Source: Cyanoderma ruficeps (lineage: Eukaryota; Chordata; Aves; Passeriformes; Timaliidae). From it: 64,000 bases of DNA. The stretch is from assembly GCA_008694505.1 (NCBI GenBank), contig VZDJ01000097.1:966591-1030590 (forward strand). The letters are read 5' to 3'. A program made the position numbers and the translations under genes. The notes under the pieces were generated by a model, which saw only the letters and a program-made list of their open reading frames with translations, made no database searches and was not told the DNA's origin. The stretch's first letter is position 1. The number at the start of each line of letters is the position of its first letter. This document shows positions 11,090-21,798 of the stretch, piece after piece.

Positions 11090-11570
11090 GACATTATGTG
11101 GAGTAACCGAGTATAAAATCTGCCTCTCGTTGGGGAGCTGGTGTGCAGGGAAGATGTTATTATCCAGCCTTTTATGCCTCTTTACCCTGTCTGCACCAGA
11201 GGAGATAAATGTGTAGATAGGAGCCTCAGCTCCTGTCTTTATTTAAGCTGTCAGGTACTGCTGCGTTATTTTATGATGATTGTTATAGAAAGCCTCCACA
11301 AAGAGATGTATGTTTCTATATTCCCCCTTGTTTCCTATTTTAATCTATAATTTAATAATAAAAGAGATGTATTTCCCTTTATTATTTTTATTTGTAGTGT
11401 CAGTGCTTCTCGTTCACTCTTATTTTTCAAATAAACATTCACAGTCACAAAGCACTTAAAATATGCACATAATCAATCTTCGGCGTTCTCTTTTGGGCTC
11501 CCTTTTGACTATTATCGCAGCCGCACTTTAATTTACACATTAATGCCGAAGCGTCTTTAGCGTAAAGCAG
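11090..11570. promoter_or_regulatory. Candidate conserved non-coding element block
   Basis: An AT-rich, unique island between GC-rich repeats. It has TATAAA, TTAATTTA and AATAATAAAAG motifs, ATTTACACATTAATG, and an AATAAA at about 11431. The loss of repeats and the density of TAAT/ATTA cores suggest a regulatory element or a non-coding transcript end. No reading frame of interest is present. Confidence 0.3.
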
Positions 11571-11689
11571 GTTCCCAGCGGGGACAGGGTGGGGACACAC
11601 CCAGGGGCACGCGGCCATTGTCACCTCAGCCGCACCCTCGGGGCTCAGGTCCGGCTCAGCCACACGCGGAGTGAGGCCGGAGCGCTTCT

Positions 11690-11902
11690 CTTGGGCTGGA
11701 ATAGTCCGCAGGGCTGGGAACAACTGGGAACAGGTTCTCCAGAGGAGCTGCGGCTGCCCCATCCCTAAAACGTCCGAGGCCAGGTTGGAGGGGGCTCTGA
11801 CCAGCCTGGCGGTGTTGGAGGTGTCCCTGCTCATCGCAGGGGGGTGGACTAGGTGACTTTTAAAGGTGCCTCCAACTCAAACCATTCCACAATTCTGTGT
11901 TT
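11690..11902 (+). mobile_element. CR1 LINE 3' fragment
   Basis: Ordered CR1 matches: aggagctgcggctgccccat, ggccaggttggagggggctc, gaggtgtccctgctcatcgc, aggtgcctccaactcaaacc and a tail attctgtgtttctgt. Confidence 0.85.
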
Positions 11903-12147
11903 CTGTTCAGGGGCGGAGGTGCTGTCCAGGCTGGATTTGTGTGGGCAAGCAGCTAAACCCCGGGGCCTGGGCTGAGCTCAGCTCCCAAAGAAACGCTTCC
12001 CACCAGCCCCTGGCACTCCTCAGCTGCTCCACAGTGTGCACCCTGGGCTGGGTCACACGGGCAGCAGCCAGCAGATGTGGAGGGGAAATGCAGGGGGCAC
12101 CGAGCTTTGCTGGGTACACCCCTGTTCACCCTCCTGCTTCTCCACAG

Positions 12148-12151
12148 GCCA

Positions 12152-12203
<52 letters not shown>

Positions 12204-12204
12204 T
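12148..12204. repeat. (ACAGGG)n microsatellite
   Basis: About nine hexamers of acaggg starting at the end of ccaggacaggg. The + strand reads as alternating Arg-Asp in one frame. Confidence 0.95.
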
Positions 12205-12334
12205 TTCTCTTCCTTTCTTCTGGCTGAATCTCCGCTGGTTTTGTCTGGTCATACCCAGGCAGGCAGTGGCCCCGTGCTGCTGGAAGGGGCTGCTGGAAAA
12301 GCAAGTGATGGACACGTCAAAGGGCAGAACCACA

Positions 12335-12870
12335 GACTCACAGACTGGGTTGGCTTGGAAGGGACCCAAAAGCTCCTCCAGTGACCCCCCTGCCATGGCA
12401 GGGACATCTCCACTGTCCCAGGGACACCTCCACTGTCCCAGGGACACCTCCCACTGTTCCAGGCTGCTCCATCCTCAGTGTCCAGCCTGGCCTTGGGCAC
12501 TGCCAGGGATCCAGGGGCAGCCCCAGCTGCTCTGGGCACCCTGTGCCAGGGTCTGGAACCCTCCCAGGGGACAATTCCTGCCCAGTGTCCCATCCAGCCC
12601 TGCCCTTTGGCAGTGGGAGCCATTCCTTGTGTCCTGTCCCTCCAAGTCTCTTTACATCTTTCTTCTCAACTCCTTTCTCTTACTAGAAGGCCACAATTAG
12701 GTCACCCCAGAGCCTTGCCTTCTCCAGACTGAACAATCCCAATTCTTTCAGTCTTTCCTCACAGCAGAGCTGCTCCATCCCTCTGACCATCCTGGTGCCT
12801 CCTCTGGGCTCGCTCCAACAGCTCCAGGTCCTTCCAGTGGTGGGAGCAGAGGGGAGCTCTGGCGCCCAGG
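12335..12870 (-). mobile_element. CR1 LINE fragment, reverse, with internal 21-bp expansion
   Basis: A long reverse-oriented CR1 piece: gttggcttggaagggaccca, ccctgccatggcagggac, gtccagcctggccttgggca, cccctgccctttggcag-type segments, ttgccttctccagactgaac and tggtgcctcctctgggctcg. Between about 12398 and 12462 the segment gggacacctccactgtccca is repeated about three times. That is the reverse complement of the unit expanded in the neighbouring CR1 at 13010-13440. Confidence 0.85.
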
Positions 12871-13009
12871 AGAGAAATGTGGGGGCCAGGAGGGACAGTG
12901 GAGATGCTGCCCTGGGTAACTGACCAAAAGTGCTCTGTTTAAAATCACAAAACCTTTAGAGATCAAACCAATCACTTTCATGTTTCATTATATTATTAAT
13001 AGGAAATAA

Positions 13010-13440
13010 ATCTTTACCATGGGAGGTGCCAGGCCCTGGCACAGGTGCCCAGAGCAGCTGTGGCTGCCCCTGGATCCCTGGCAGTGCCCAAGGCCAGGAT
13101 GGACATTGGGGCTTGGAGCACCTGGGACAGTGGGAGATGTCCCTGGGACAGTGGGAGGTGTCCCTGTGACAAGGAGGTGTCCCTGGGACAGTGGAGGTGT
13201 CCCTGGAACAATGGGGGGTGTCCCTGGGACAAGGAGGTGTCCCTGGGACAGTGGGAGGTGTCCCTGGAACAATGGGAGGTGTCCCTGGGACAGTGGAGGT
13301 GTCCCTGGAACAATGGGAGGTGTCCCTGGGACAGTGGGACGTGACCCTGGGACAGTGGGACGTGTCCCTGCCCTGGCAGACACTGGATGGGCTTTGAGGT
13401 CCCTTCCAACCCAAACCATCCTGTGCTATTCAGTGGTTCT
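13010..13440 (+). mobile_element. CR1 LINE 3' fragment carrying an internal 21-bp array
   Basis: Flanks are standard CR1 3' sequence: aggccctggcacaggtgccc, agagcagctgtggctgcccc, gcccaaggccaggatggaca, then after the array ctggatgggctttgaggtcc and cttccaacccaaaccatcc. Between 13125 and 13372 the CR1 segment gacagtgggaggtgtccctg is tandemly expanded. Confidence 0.9.
13125..13372. repeat. 21-bp VNTR inside CR1, about 12 copies
   Basis: Units read gggacagtgggaggtgtccc with a following t, with variants ggaacaatgggaggtgtccc and gacaaggaggtgtccc. The unit is a normal single-copy part of the CR1 3' region, so the array arose by local expansion within an inserted element. Confidence 0.93.
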
Positions 13441-15085
13441 ATGGTACTATTAACCCATTCTGGGATTTAATTTCCCATCAAGGCTTGTATGATTCCTTCC
13501 AAAATATTGAGGGATTTTCATTGCATTGAGCTTCCCACGGGTTCCTGGGAGAGCCGGGTCCCAGAGGAGGGAGCCCAGGGCCTGACCCAGATATCTGCTG
13601 TACATCCAGGTTTGGGCTGAGCTTGCTTGAGCTGAGCTCATCGCCGTGATTCCTCTGGTTCCTGTTCTCCCTGAGTCCTGTGGCCTTCCCTGCCTGAAAC
13701 ATCCATGTCCTGCAGCCACGGGCTCCAGAAAGCGCCGGGGAATGTCCAAGGCTGAACCCAGCAAAGGGCTGGTGAGCTGGTGCCCTCCTGGGTTAAACAA
13801 AGGTCACTGAGAACATCTCATCCCGCTCCTTCCTCTGCAGATCTGTGTCTGTCGTCCTCTGCAGAGACTTAGAATCCTTTGTCTTTTGGGGGGAAGTATC
13901 TGCCTTCTGCTTTGTCTTTATTTTGGGATTTAAAATTACATCACAGCCTTTAGAGAGCAACAACTGTTCAGCAGGCAGGAACGGGGCAGGCTGGGGAGCA
14001 CCACTGTGCTGGACGTGAGGATGGGCTGTGGGAGCAGATCCATCTCCCAAGGTGCCCCATGGCCACGTGGGAGCCTGGTAACCACAGCTGCCTGGACCCT
14101 TTCCAAGCAGGAACTTGGCACCACTTCAGATTTAAAATACAGACAATTAGTGGAAGTGGTTTCAGTCTCGATTATTTCCCTCTTATGGCAGAAAAAGCAT
14201 CTGTGGAAAGCCGGACGGTTTATTTCCAAGAGCGTTGAAATTGTGTCCAAAGGGAACAGGAGGGAATCCCAGAAGTGGCTCAACATCTCTAATTCCTGCA
14301 CACCTGAACCCTGTGCCAGGCAGTGCCCACCCCTGTCCTACATTTCTCAAGTCCTGGCTCTAGAATCTGCAATAAGAGTTACAGGGGTTGTCAGCAACAT
14401 TTTTACTCTGTTTAGTTTAAATCCAGTCACTAACACCAAATCAAAGGAGTTACATCTTTTAGAAAAAAATAGGAACAGTGAACAGCCATAGAAACGAATC
14501 CTTCTGCTCCCAGGCTGAAACTTCCAAGAGAAAAACCCACATGAAAGAGCCCTGGGACACTCCGAGCCTTACACAGAGATGTCTCTGCTCCGTGGGGATT
14601 TTTCTCCTGGGTAAGCTGATATTCTGTGTTTGCACTCAGCTCCTGCTGGCAGGTCACAGGCTGCAGGATGTTTCTCCACATCCATCACTTGTGGCAGCAG
14701 CAGTGGGAGGGTCCTTGGCGATGTCCAGGGATCCAGACCCCCGGATGGCCCAGGGCACAAAGCGCTGCCCCCATGGACCCAAACAGGAACTGGAGAGCAG
14801 AGTTGGGACGCTGCTTTGTCCTCTCCTCAGGCCATTTAACCTGCCCAGGTGCACGAACCACCATTTCCAGCACATTTCCCAAGAGCCAGGAGACCCCTGT
14901 GCAAACTCTGAACTGTTCTCCCTGCACCCCTGACCCGTGGGGGCTGCTCCTGCCCTCGCTGTGTCCCCCTGGGACACGAACCCCAGCCCTGCACACCAGA
15001 GCTCCTTTTCTGCAGGGACAGACTGCAGGACAGGCTCAGGCAGAGGCTGGGGCTTTTCCTGCCCCAGGGACCTGCCCCCATTGTG
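13441..15085. other. Unique non-coding sequence
   Basis: No CR1 tail, tandem array or exon signature. It includes a quieter AT-balanced stretch at 13800-14480. Several short open frames lack recognisable domains. Confidence 0.45.
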
Positions 15086-15087
15086 CT

Positions 15088-15173
15088 CAGCACCCATCAG
15101 CACCCCTCAGCACCCATCAGCACCCCTCAGCACCCCTCAGCACCCATCAGCACCCCTCAGCACCCCTCAGCAG
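15088..15173. repeat. 10-bp tandem repeat (cagcacccct/cagcacccat)
   Basis: Eight or nine decamers, alternating cagcacccct and cagcacccat, ending in cagcagccagg. Confidence 0.93.
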
Positions 15174-15905
15174 CCAGGCCTGCAGGATCTGCAGGGTTTT
15201 GGAGGGGCCTGTTTGGGGTCCTCTGCTGCAGTCCTGGTCCCTGCAGCCCCCCCAGAGATGTCCATGTGGGAATTGTCCCTGGGACCAGCAGCACAGGCAG
15301 TGGGTGTGAAGGGCTGGAGTGGCCCGGCCCTACCCATGACCTGAGCCCCTGAGGAATGACACATATCCTTATTTTGTCTCTCTTCCCACACGGGCAAGGG
15401 ATGTGCAGACGTTTTAGCCTCATGTGGGAAATTGTTCAAAAGCTGATGTGAGGGAATGACCCAGGGTGGTGCCACTGCAAAGCCGTGTCCTCCTCCAGCC
15501 CTGGCCACCTTCCCTGGCAGTTTGTGACAGCCAAATTCTACCTGTGGCTGTGTCACAGGCCCTGGAAACCTGCCCAACTCCCCAGAGCCTGCCACCCCAA
15601 ACCTCACAGATCTGGTCTGGCCAGAAGGTTTGCAGAGAAAATGAGGGTTTTCTTTCTTCCTGGCTGGCTTCCATCAGCAGCAGCTCCTGCTCTCCAAGGC
15701 ACATCTCAATTAATTAATACAGTCAAACCTTATTAGAGACAATCGTTGGGCAGGAATTATCCAGCCCAGAGTTCTCTTTGCTTTTCTCCTTGTTACTCCT
15801 CACCATTGCTTTCCTCCCTGGTGCCTTTCTCTCCAGGGCAGCATCTCCTGCACAGCCTGGTGTGGAGTGGGAGATTTCAGAGGGGAGCAGAGGCTCAGCC
15901 TCCTC
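15174..15905. other. Unique non-coding sequence
   Basis: No recognised feature between the decamer array and the heptamer array beside the assembly gap. Confidence 0.4.
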
Positions 15906-15969
15906 CCAGCCCAAAGCCCAAAGCTCAAAGCCCAAAGCCCAAAGCCCAAAGCCCAAAGCCCAAAGCTCA
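15906..15969. repeat. (AAAGCCC)n heptamer array running into the gap
   Basis: Nine heptamers of aaagccc or aaagctc end exactly where the assembly gap begins, so the true array is longer than shown. Confidence 0.9.
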
Positions 15970-16495
15970 NNNNNNNNNNNNNNNNNNNNNNNNNNNNNNN
16001 NNNNNNNNNNNNNNNNNNNNNNNNNNNNNNNNNNNNNNNNNNNNNNNNNNNNNNNNNNNNNNNNNNNNNNNNNNNNNNNNNNNNNNNNNNNNNNNNNNNN
16101 NNNNNNNNNNNNNNNNNNNNNNNNNNNNNNNNNNNNNNNNNNNNNNNNNNNNNNNNNNNNNNNNNNNNNNNNNNNNNNNNNNNNNNNNNNNNNNNNNNNN
16201 NNNNNNNNNNNNNNNNNNNNNNNNNNNNNNNNNNNNNNNNNNNNNNNNNNNNNNNNNNNNNNNNNNNNNNNNNNNNNNNNNNNNNNNNNNNNNNNNNNNN
16301 NNNNNNNNNNNNNNNNNNNNNNNNNNNNNNNNNNNNNNNNNNNNNNNNNNNNNNNNNNNNNNNNNNNNNNNNNNNNNNNNNNNNNNNNNNNNNNNNNNNN
16401 NNNNNNNNNNNNNNNNNNNNNNNNNNNNNNNNNNNNNNNNNNNNNNNNNNNNNNNNNNNNNNNNNNNNNNNNNNNNNNNNNNNNNNNNNNNNNNN
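15970..16495. other. Assembly gap (526 N)
   Basis: A continuous run of N. It is flanked on the left by a 7-bp array and on the right by a 34-bp array, which probably caused the assembly break. Confidence 1.
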
Positions 16496-16645
16496 GGGCA
16501 CAGAGCTGGTGGCTGCCCCAGGGCACAGAGCTGGTGGCTGTCCCATGGACACCAGGGCACAGAGCTGGTGGCTGTCCCGTGGACACCAGGGCACAGAGCT
16601 GGTGGCTGTCCCATGGACACCGGGGCACAGAGCTGGCGGCTGTCC
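16496..16645. repeat. 34-bp minisatellite on the right of the gap
   Basis: Units read gggcacagagctggtggctg then tcccatggacacca. About four full copies plus a 24-bp short one next to the gap. The left end is unknown. Confidence 0.93.
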
Positions 16646-16829
16646 CCGTGTCCCCAGCCAGGGACAAGGGGATGCAGGTGGCTGAGACAGGCTGGGGGTG
16701 GTGGAGGTTTGTCCTCAGCAGGAGCAGCCGTGTCCCAGGCCAGGCAGAGCTGTAACAGCAGAGCACAGCAGGGGCAGAGGCTGCTTTGTGTCCCTGGCTA
16801 AATGAGAGGCATTTTCCAGCGCTGTCAGG

Positions 16830-17000
16830 GCAGAGCTTTTCAACAGCCTCAAATTATTGTTATTATTTTCTTTTTACGGGAATGCAAATATGTCAGCCTT
16901 TCTAGGTGGCTTCATTAAGTACCCAGCACATCACTCAGGGCCTCACAATTCCTGTCAAGTACCGACATCCCCATCCCTGCTCGTGGCACAGTCTGAATTC
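16830..17000. promoter_or_regulatory. Candidate conserved non-coding element
   Basis: An AT-rich unique stretch with AAATTATTGTTATTATTTTC, an octamer-type ATGCAAAT, TTCATTAAGTACC and TGTCAAGTA cores. Candidate only. Confidence 0.3.
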
Positions 17001-18300
17001 CTCTGACTCCGTCTCGTGATGACAAACAGATTCAGAATAGGATTAAAAAAATATCCAAAAGATAATAACAGTTGTTTTTCCTCCTTACAGCTGCTAAATA
17101 GCAGAGAAAAGACGTGCCAGAGTCACTGCAGCTCCCACCCCGAGTAAGTCAGTGCTGATTGTGATACAGATAAGGAATTCGGGCTCATCCTGGGATTTAA
17201 TGGATTTCTTCTGAAACGTGGGGCAGTGCCTCATCCCCTCCGTGTGCAGGAAGGAGAAATTCCCATCTTTACCATTTTGTTGCTTCTTGACTGAACAGGA
17301 GGGAACAAGAACAGTGCTGCAGGGTCAGTCATTATTAAAACTGATCAAGCTGAGACCAAAATAAACGGACTAACAACAGAAAAACCCTTTTATTACATAA
17401 AGGTCTTGATTAGTCTGGTTATTTTCATAAATGCATTGAACTGTTCTCTGACCCTCAGCACGTGACATTCCATTTCCCAGGAACTTCACCCACCTTCTCC
17501 CCAGATACCAAATCAGGGATGTCCATTACTTTGCCACGTGTCTCATGGTCAGACACCCCACAAGTCTCCCCGTGTTTGCTGCACCCTTTGGGCTGCCCCA
17601 GAGTCTCAGAACGTTCCCTCTCCCCGAGTCTACCCCCATCCCTGTCAGGTCTGTCCAGGCTGATTTTTCTTCCCCACTGCAGCTCCCTCCAGTGCCTGGT
17701 AAGAAGCCCCTTCTCCCTTCAGGCTCATCCCGTCGAGAGGAGATCCTTCAGAGCCCTCCAAACACAACAACTCAATAACATTCCGGAATAAGTGAAGCAC
17801 AGAGAGGTGCTTTCTACATCTTCTTTGAGTATGGGGCCCTCAGTTGAGAGATTTGGGAGCACAGAGGCACACACAGTTATACGCAGGGGGTTTTGACAAA
17901 GACAAGTCATGACCAGCCACCCTGGTCCTGCTGCATTTCGAGATCAGTGACAAAAATGTGTCAAATATTTGAGCAGAAGGCACAGCACATGGGCTGGCAC
18001 AAAGGGGGGATTGTCCAGATGTGGGTGGAGAAGACTCTGCTGGCTGATGTGCAGGGAGAGGCAGATTTAAGTGCATTTTAGCAGCACTATGTCTAAAATG
18101 CCTGAGCCTTGACCTCCATCTGTATGGAAAAACATAGATATTTCAGGTTCCAAAGTCTTCCAGACTCTTTATTTTAATGAAGGACAGGTACTCCAAGAAT
18201 TACAGACTGAACTGGCAAAAGAAATGAAGGAATTTGGAGGCACTAATTAGAACAGCACGGCCGCTGTCCTGTCACTCACGCGGCCCTGAGAGCTGTGGGG
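17001..18300. other. Unique non-coding sequence with an AT-rich island
   Basis: The portion 17330-17450 (TTATTAAAACTGATCAAG, ATAAACGG, TTTTATTACATAAAGG) resembles other candidate regulatory blocks in the window. The rest shows no repeat or gene. Confidence 0.4.
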
Positions 18301-18385
18301 AGCTCACACCAAGCTTTGCATTTGACGATGCAAATGTTCTGTAGCTGAGATAACTCAGGCTGGGTTTGTTATCAGCCCCTGCAGA
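18301..18385. promoter_or_regulatory. Inverted octamer-like motif pair
   Basis: TTTGCAT (18315-18321) and its exact reverse complement ATGCAAA (18328-18334) flank the 6-bp spacer TTGACG. A full ATGCAAAT is present on the + strand. A GATAA core and TTATCAGCC follow within 50 bp. The arrangement would suit POU-factor binding. Function is inferred, not shown. Confidence 0.35.
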
Positions 18386-18699
18386 ACCACACCTGGATTG
18401 TGGGGGCTGTGACCCCCTGGTCACTGCGGGTGACCCTTCGCACATCAAAGGTGCTGCGGCACAGACGAGTCTCGGGCTCTGACAGCAAAGGCACCTTAGG
18501 CGAGTTCACGGCCAAAACTCCCCCAGTGCCCCGGGGGAGGAGGGAAATGGGAGTGGGATACGAGCCCGGCAGCCTTTGGAGAGCAGGGCTGGAGCTGTGA
18601 CAGCCACCGTGTGTGCCAAAGCAAGCAGAAGTCGAGGAGGGAGAAAGAGCAATCTCCCGAGGTTAAATTCTTCCATCTTGAGCCAATTGTTCATTCAGT
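18386..18699. other. Non-coding, mild CpG content
   Basis: Contains several CpGs (cactgcgggtgacccttcgc; ctgcggcacagacgagtctc) but no gene or clear promoter. Confidence 0.35.
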
Positions 18700-19035
18700 A
18701 CAAACAACCATCAACACTCAAGGGGGTGTTGTAAAAAATATGGGGACAAACTTCTTTACAAGGGCCTGTAGTGATGGAAAAGGGGGGAATGTTTTAAATG
18801 AAGAAAGTATAGACTCAGATTAGACATAAGGAAGAAAATTTTTACAACGGGGGTGGGCAGGCCCTGGCACAGGGTGCCCAGAGCAGCTGTGGCTGCCCCT
18901 GGATCCCTGGAATGTCCAAAGCCAGGCTGGACATCGGGGTTGGAGCACCTGGGACAGTGGGAGGTGTCCCTGCTCATGGCAGGGGTGGCAGTGGTGACCT
19001 CTAAATGTCCCCTTCAACCCTTCTGTGATGGTGTA
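18700..19035 (+). mobile_element. CR1 LINE 3' fragment
   Basis: Ordered matches: ggggacaaacttctttacaa, gatggaaaaggggggaatg, ttagacataaggaagaaaat, gggcaggccctggcacaggg, agagcagctgtggctgcccc and gacagtgggaggtgtccctg. It contains a single copy of the segment that is expanded at 13125-13372. Confidence 0.9.
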
Positions 19036-19307
19036 ACATCCACTGGCTCTCAGCAGGCATGGGCAGAGCAAACCCCTGAGGAGAGCAAACCCTCAGCCTC
19101 AGGGAGAGAGGAGCCGGGACCAGCTCAGGAGCCACGGAAACATCAGAGTGAGGTGGAGCCCCCTGGTCCCCAGGACCCCACCCAGGGGTGTCACAGAACC
19201 ATGGAATGGTGTTTGCCTGCCCTGCCAGCCCTGTGCCTGGGTTTGGACAGGAGGGGAAACGGGCACTGGGAGGGCTTGGCCACACTCCCACTGCTGTGCC
19301 CACTGTG

Positions 19308-19426
19308 GTGACACTGCTGTGGGACAGGCACAGGGGGGCTCAGGGCTCCTCTGTGTCCCCAGGGCACTGCAGGGGTGACACTGCTGTGGGACAGGCACAG
19401 GAGGGCTCAGGGCTCCTCTGCACTGC
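19308..19426. repeat. 67-bp tandem duplication
   Basis: ggtgacactgctgtgggaca, ggcacagg, gggctcagggctcctctg is present twice, 67 bp apart. Confidence 0.85.
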
Positions 19427-21624
19427 TGCTGTGCTTTGGTCCTTCACACCCTCACCCCTCAGCACACCCTGGGCTCTTTACTCACTGTCTTTGGCTTTTT
19501 CACAAAAACTTTGCTAATTTCCAGAATTATCCAGCGGTGTGCTTCTCCTCATCCCCCCCCCAGATGATCTGCATGTGAATTTTCAGCATAAAATCCGACC
19601 AAGCCATAAGTTCACCTTTAAAGCACACCTTCCTTGGCCCCAAAGCCCCACAGCAGAGGAAACCTTGTGCATTCCTGACTCCCTGGCACAAACACCCATC
19701 TCTGGGTTTATCTCCTTGTGCAGGACCCCGGGCTGGAGGCCTCAGCTTTGTGGGTTTTCTTTGCTATTTAGACCTTAATATGCAAACAGATTATTCTTTG
19801 GGTTTGAAATGGTTTGCAGTATTCTTTGTGTGAGCCCAAAGCACTTTGCTTGGGAAGTGCTGCCAGGCACAATTCCTCACAGGCTGCTGTGGGGGAGGTT
19901 TTTCCCTGCCCTGGGAGCAGAGATGGCAGCTCTGGTGTGCAGTCAGAGCCCCAGTGCTGTGTGTGCACACCGGGCTCTGGGAGTGGGCAGGGATGGCCCA
20001 GGGCTGCAGCAGGAGCAGCCCTTCATCCTGGGAGGGTCGGGCTGGGAGGAGCAACACATGAGCTGAAAACAAGGATTTTTAGCCCAGCAACCAAACTAAA
20101 ATGAAAATCCACCTCGAGCTGGTGGTTAATGGGCAAAAATGGGCTGTGAAGACTTCAGTGGCTCCTGGGGGAGATTCTCTTCCACCCATTTCTTAGTGTC
20201 TCCCTCCCTCACCCCTCCCTCAATTAAAGAAAATGAACTCAAATTCCTTTAAGAGCAAGTAAATGCTGGGGAGGAGTTGCTGCTCTCAAGGTCATACCCG
20301 GGGGCTCTCAGGGAGTGCTTCATGCAGGTTTTCTCAGCATCCTGAGACTGGAAAGTCAATAAACTTGGACAGGAAAAGGAACATGCCTGCACCCCAGCAA
20401 AAGGGAAACCCTATTCAATGATGCTGGTCCCCGGGCAGTGGGGCCTGGGGCAGTGGGAGTCAGCATCCCCTGGGAATTCTGACCCTGCTGGGGGCAGTGG
20501 GGACAGGCTGTGCTGGGAACAAGGACTCTCACAGTCTCCCTTCAGAGCCTGGGTCACAGACGTGGCACTGACACCTTCCTGGGGTTTCTGATAATCCAGG
20601 GTCGTGTTTCCTTGTCCATTTGTCCCCATGGGAACAGTCCCTCCTCAAATCCAAAAGCAAGCAGCTGAAGACCCATGATGTGTTTTACACATTGCAATGG
20701 ATTTCCTCCTACCTGCACTCTCAGTTTCACTCTTTTTCCCCTCAAACGTCTGACCTTAAGGCAGAGAGAGTGATTCTGGAAATTTTACTTATGGCTGCAG
20801 TTGTCCTGTGGCTCAGGGCTGTTTTTACATGGTCACTCCAAATGTCTCTCGATATTTTCCCTTCTAACTTCATTTTTTCCTAATCCAAGAAAAGACCCAG
20901 TGACCAAAGCCAAACAGTTAAATCATCCAACTCTCTTTCCCCCCACAGCCCCCCATTCCTCTTGTTTGCACAGGACCAGTCTGTTTGCACCACAAAAGGT
21001 TATTTCTCCTTTTTTTTCAGCCTTTCTGTAATTTTTTTCTCTATTTAAAATATTTTAAGGAGGCTTTTACACTCAGCACTAGACAGCATTTGTTTTGCAC
21101 GTTGTATCAAATACCCATCGTGTTGTGTTTATAGTGTTTGAAACATCAGGAGAACTTTCCTCCTCCTGAACAACCTTTCAGTAGGGACAGCCCTGGGGCA
21201 GATGGTTTTTTCTCTTTATTTTCCTCAGCCCAGGGAAAAGGTTTACAGGCTGGCGAGCCACTTTTTGGGTTCTGGGTGTCAGAGGACAGGCAGAGGAGCC
21301 ACAGCTGAAACCCTGCTGCAGCAGCAGCACCGCCAGGCACACAGGGTGGAGGGTCCCTGATGGGAATTTCAACATGAAATATCTGTCAAAAGTGAAGCTG
21401 AAGGGATGGAATCCCCCTCCCATGCCTCTGCTTTGTGCAGATCCTCCCTGTCACTCCAGGGAGGATCATTTCTGGAAGTTCTGGGGTTCATGGGGTGGTT
21501 CAAGGCAGCAGGTGTCAGGCAGACAACCCATGGAACTCCTCCCAGCAGGACTTTGTGGGTGTCCTGGTGGCTCTGTGGAGAACCCGGACGTGTTCCCCAA
21601 AGAGAATCCTGGAGAGTCACTGAT
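19427..21624. other. Unique non-coding sequence
   Basis: No gene, tandem array or CR1 tail identified. It is AT-rich near 20860-21140, with a T run at 21011-21018. Confidence 0.4.
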
Positions 21625-21798
21625 TTGCACGGAAACCACTTTGCCCAGGGAGGGTGTCCCAGCCCTGGGGTGTCCAAGGCCAGGCTGGGCAGGACTTGGA
21701 GCCCCTTGGCCCAGTGGAAGGTGTCCCTGCCATGGCAGGGGCTGGGGCTGGAGGACTTTTAGAAGCCCTTTCCAACCCAAATAATTCTGTGATTCCAT
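21625..21798 (+). mobile_element. CR1 LINE 3' fragment
   Basis: ccaaggccaggctgggcagg, acttggagccccttggccca, gtgtccctgccatggcaggg, ctttccaacccaaataattc and the tail tgtgattcc. Confidence 0.88.

Noticed and set aside
12036..12384. Arg-Asp or Gly-Gln repeat protein frames
   Set aside because: They translate the acaggg hexamer array.
15723..16801. Long open frames across 16 kb
   Set aside because: They run through 526 N, which cannot be read, and the flanks are tandem repeats.
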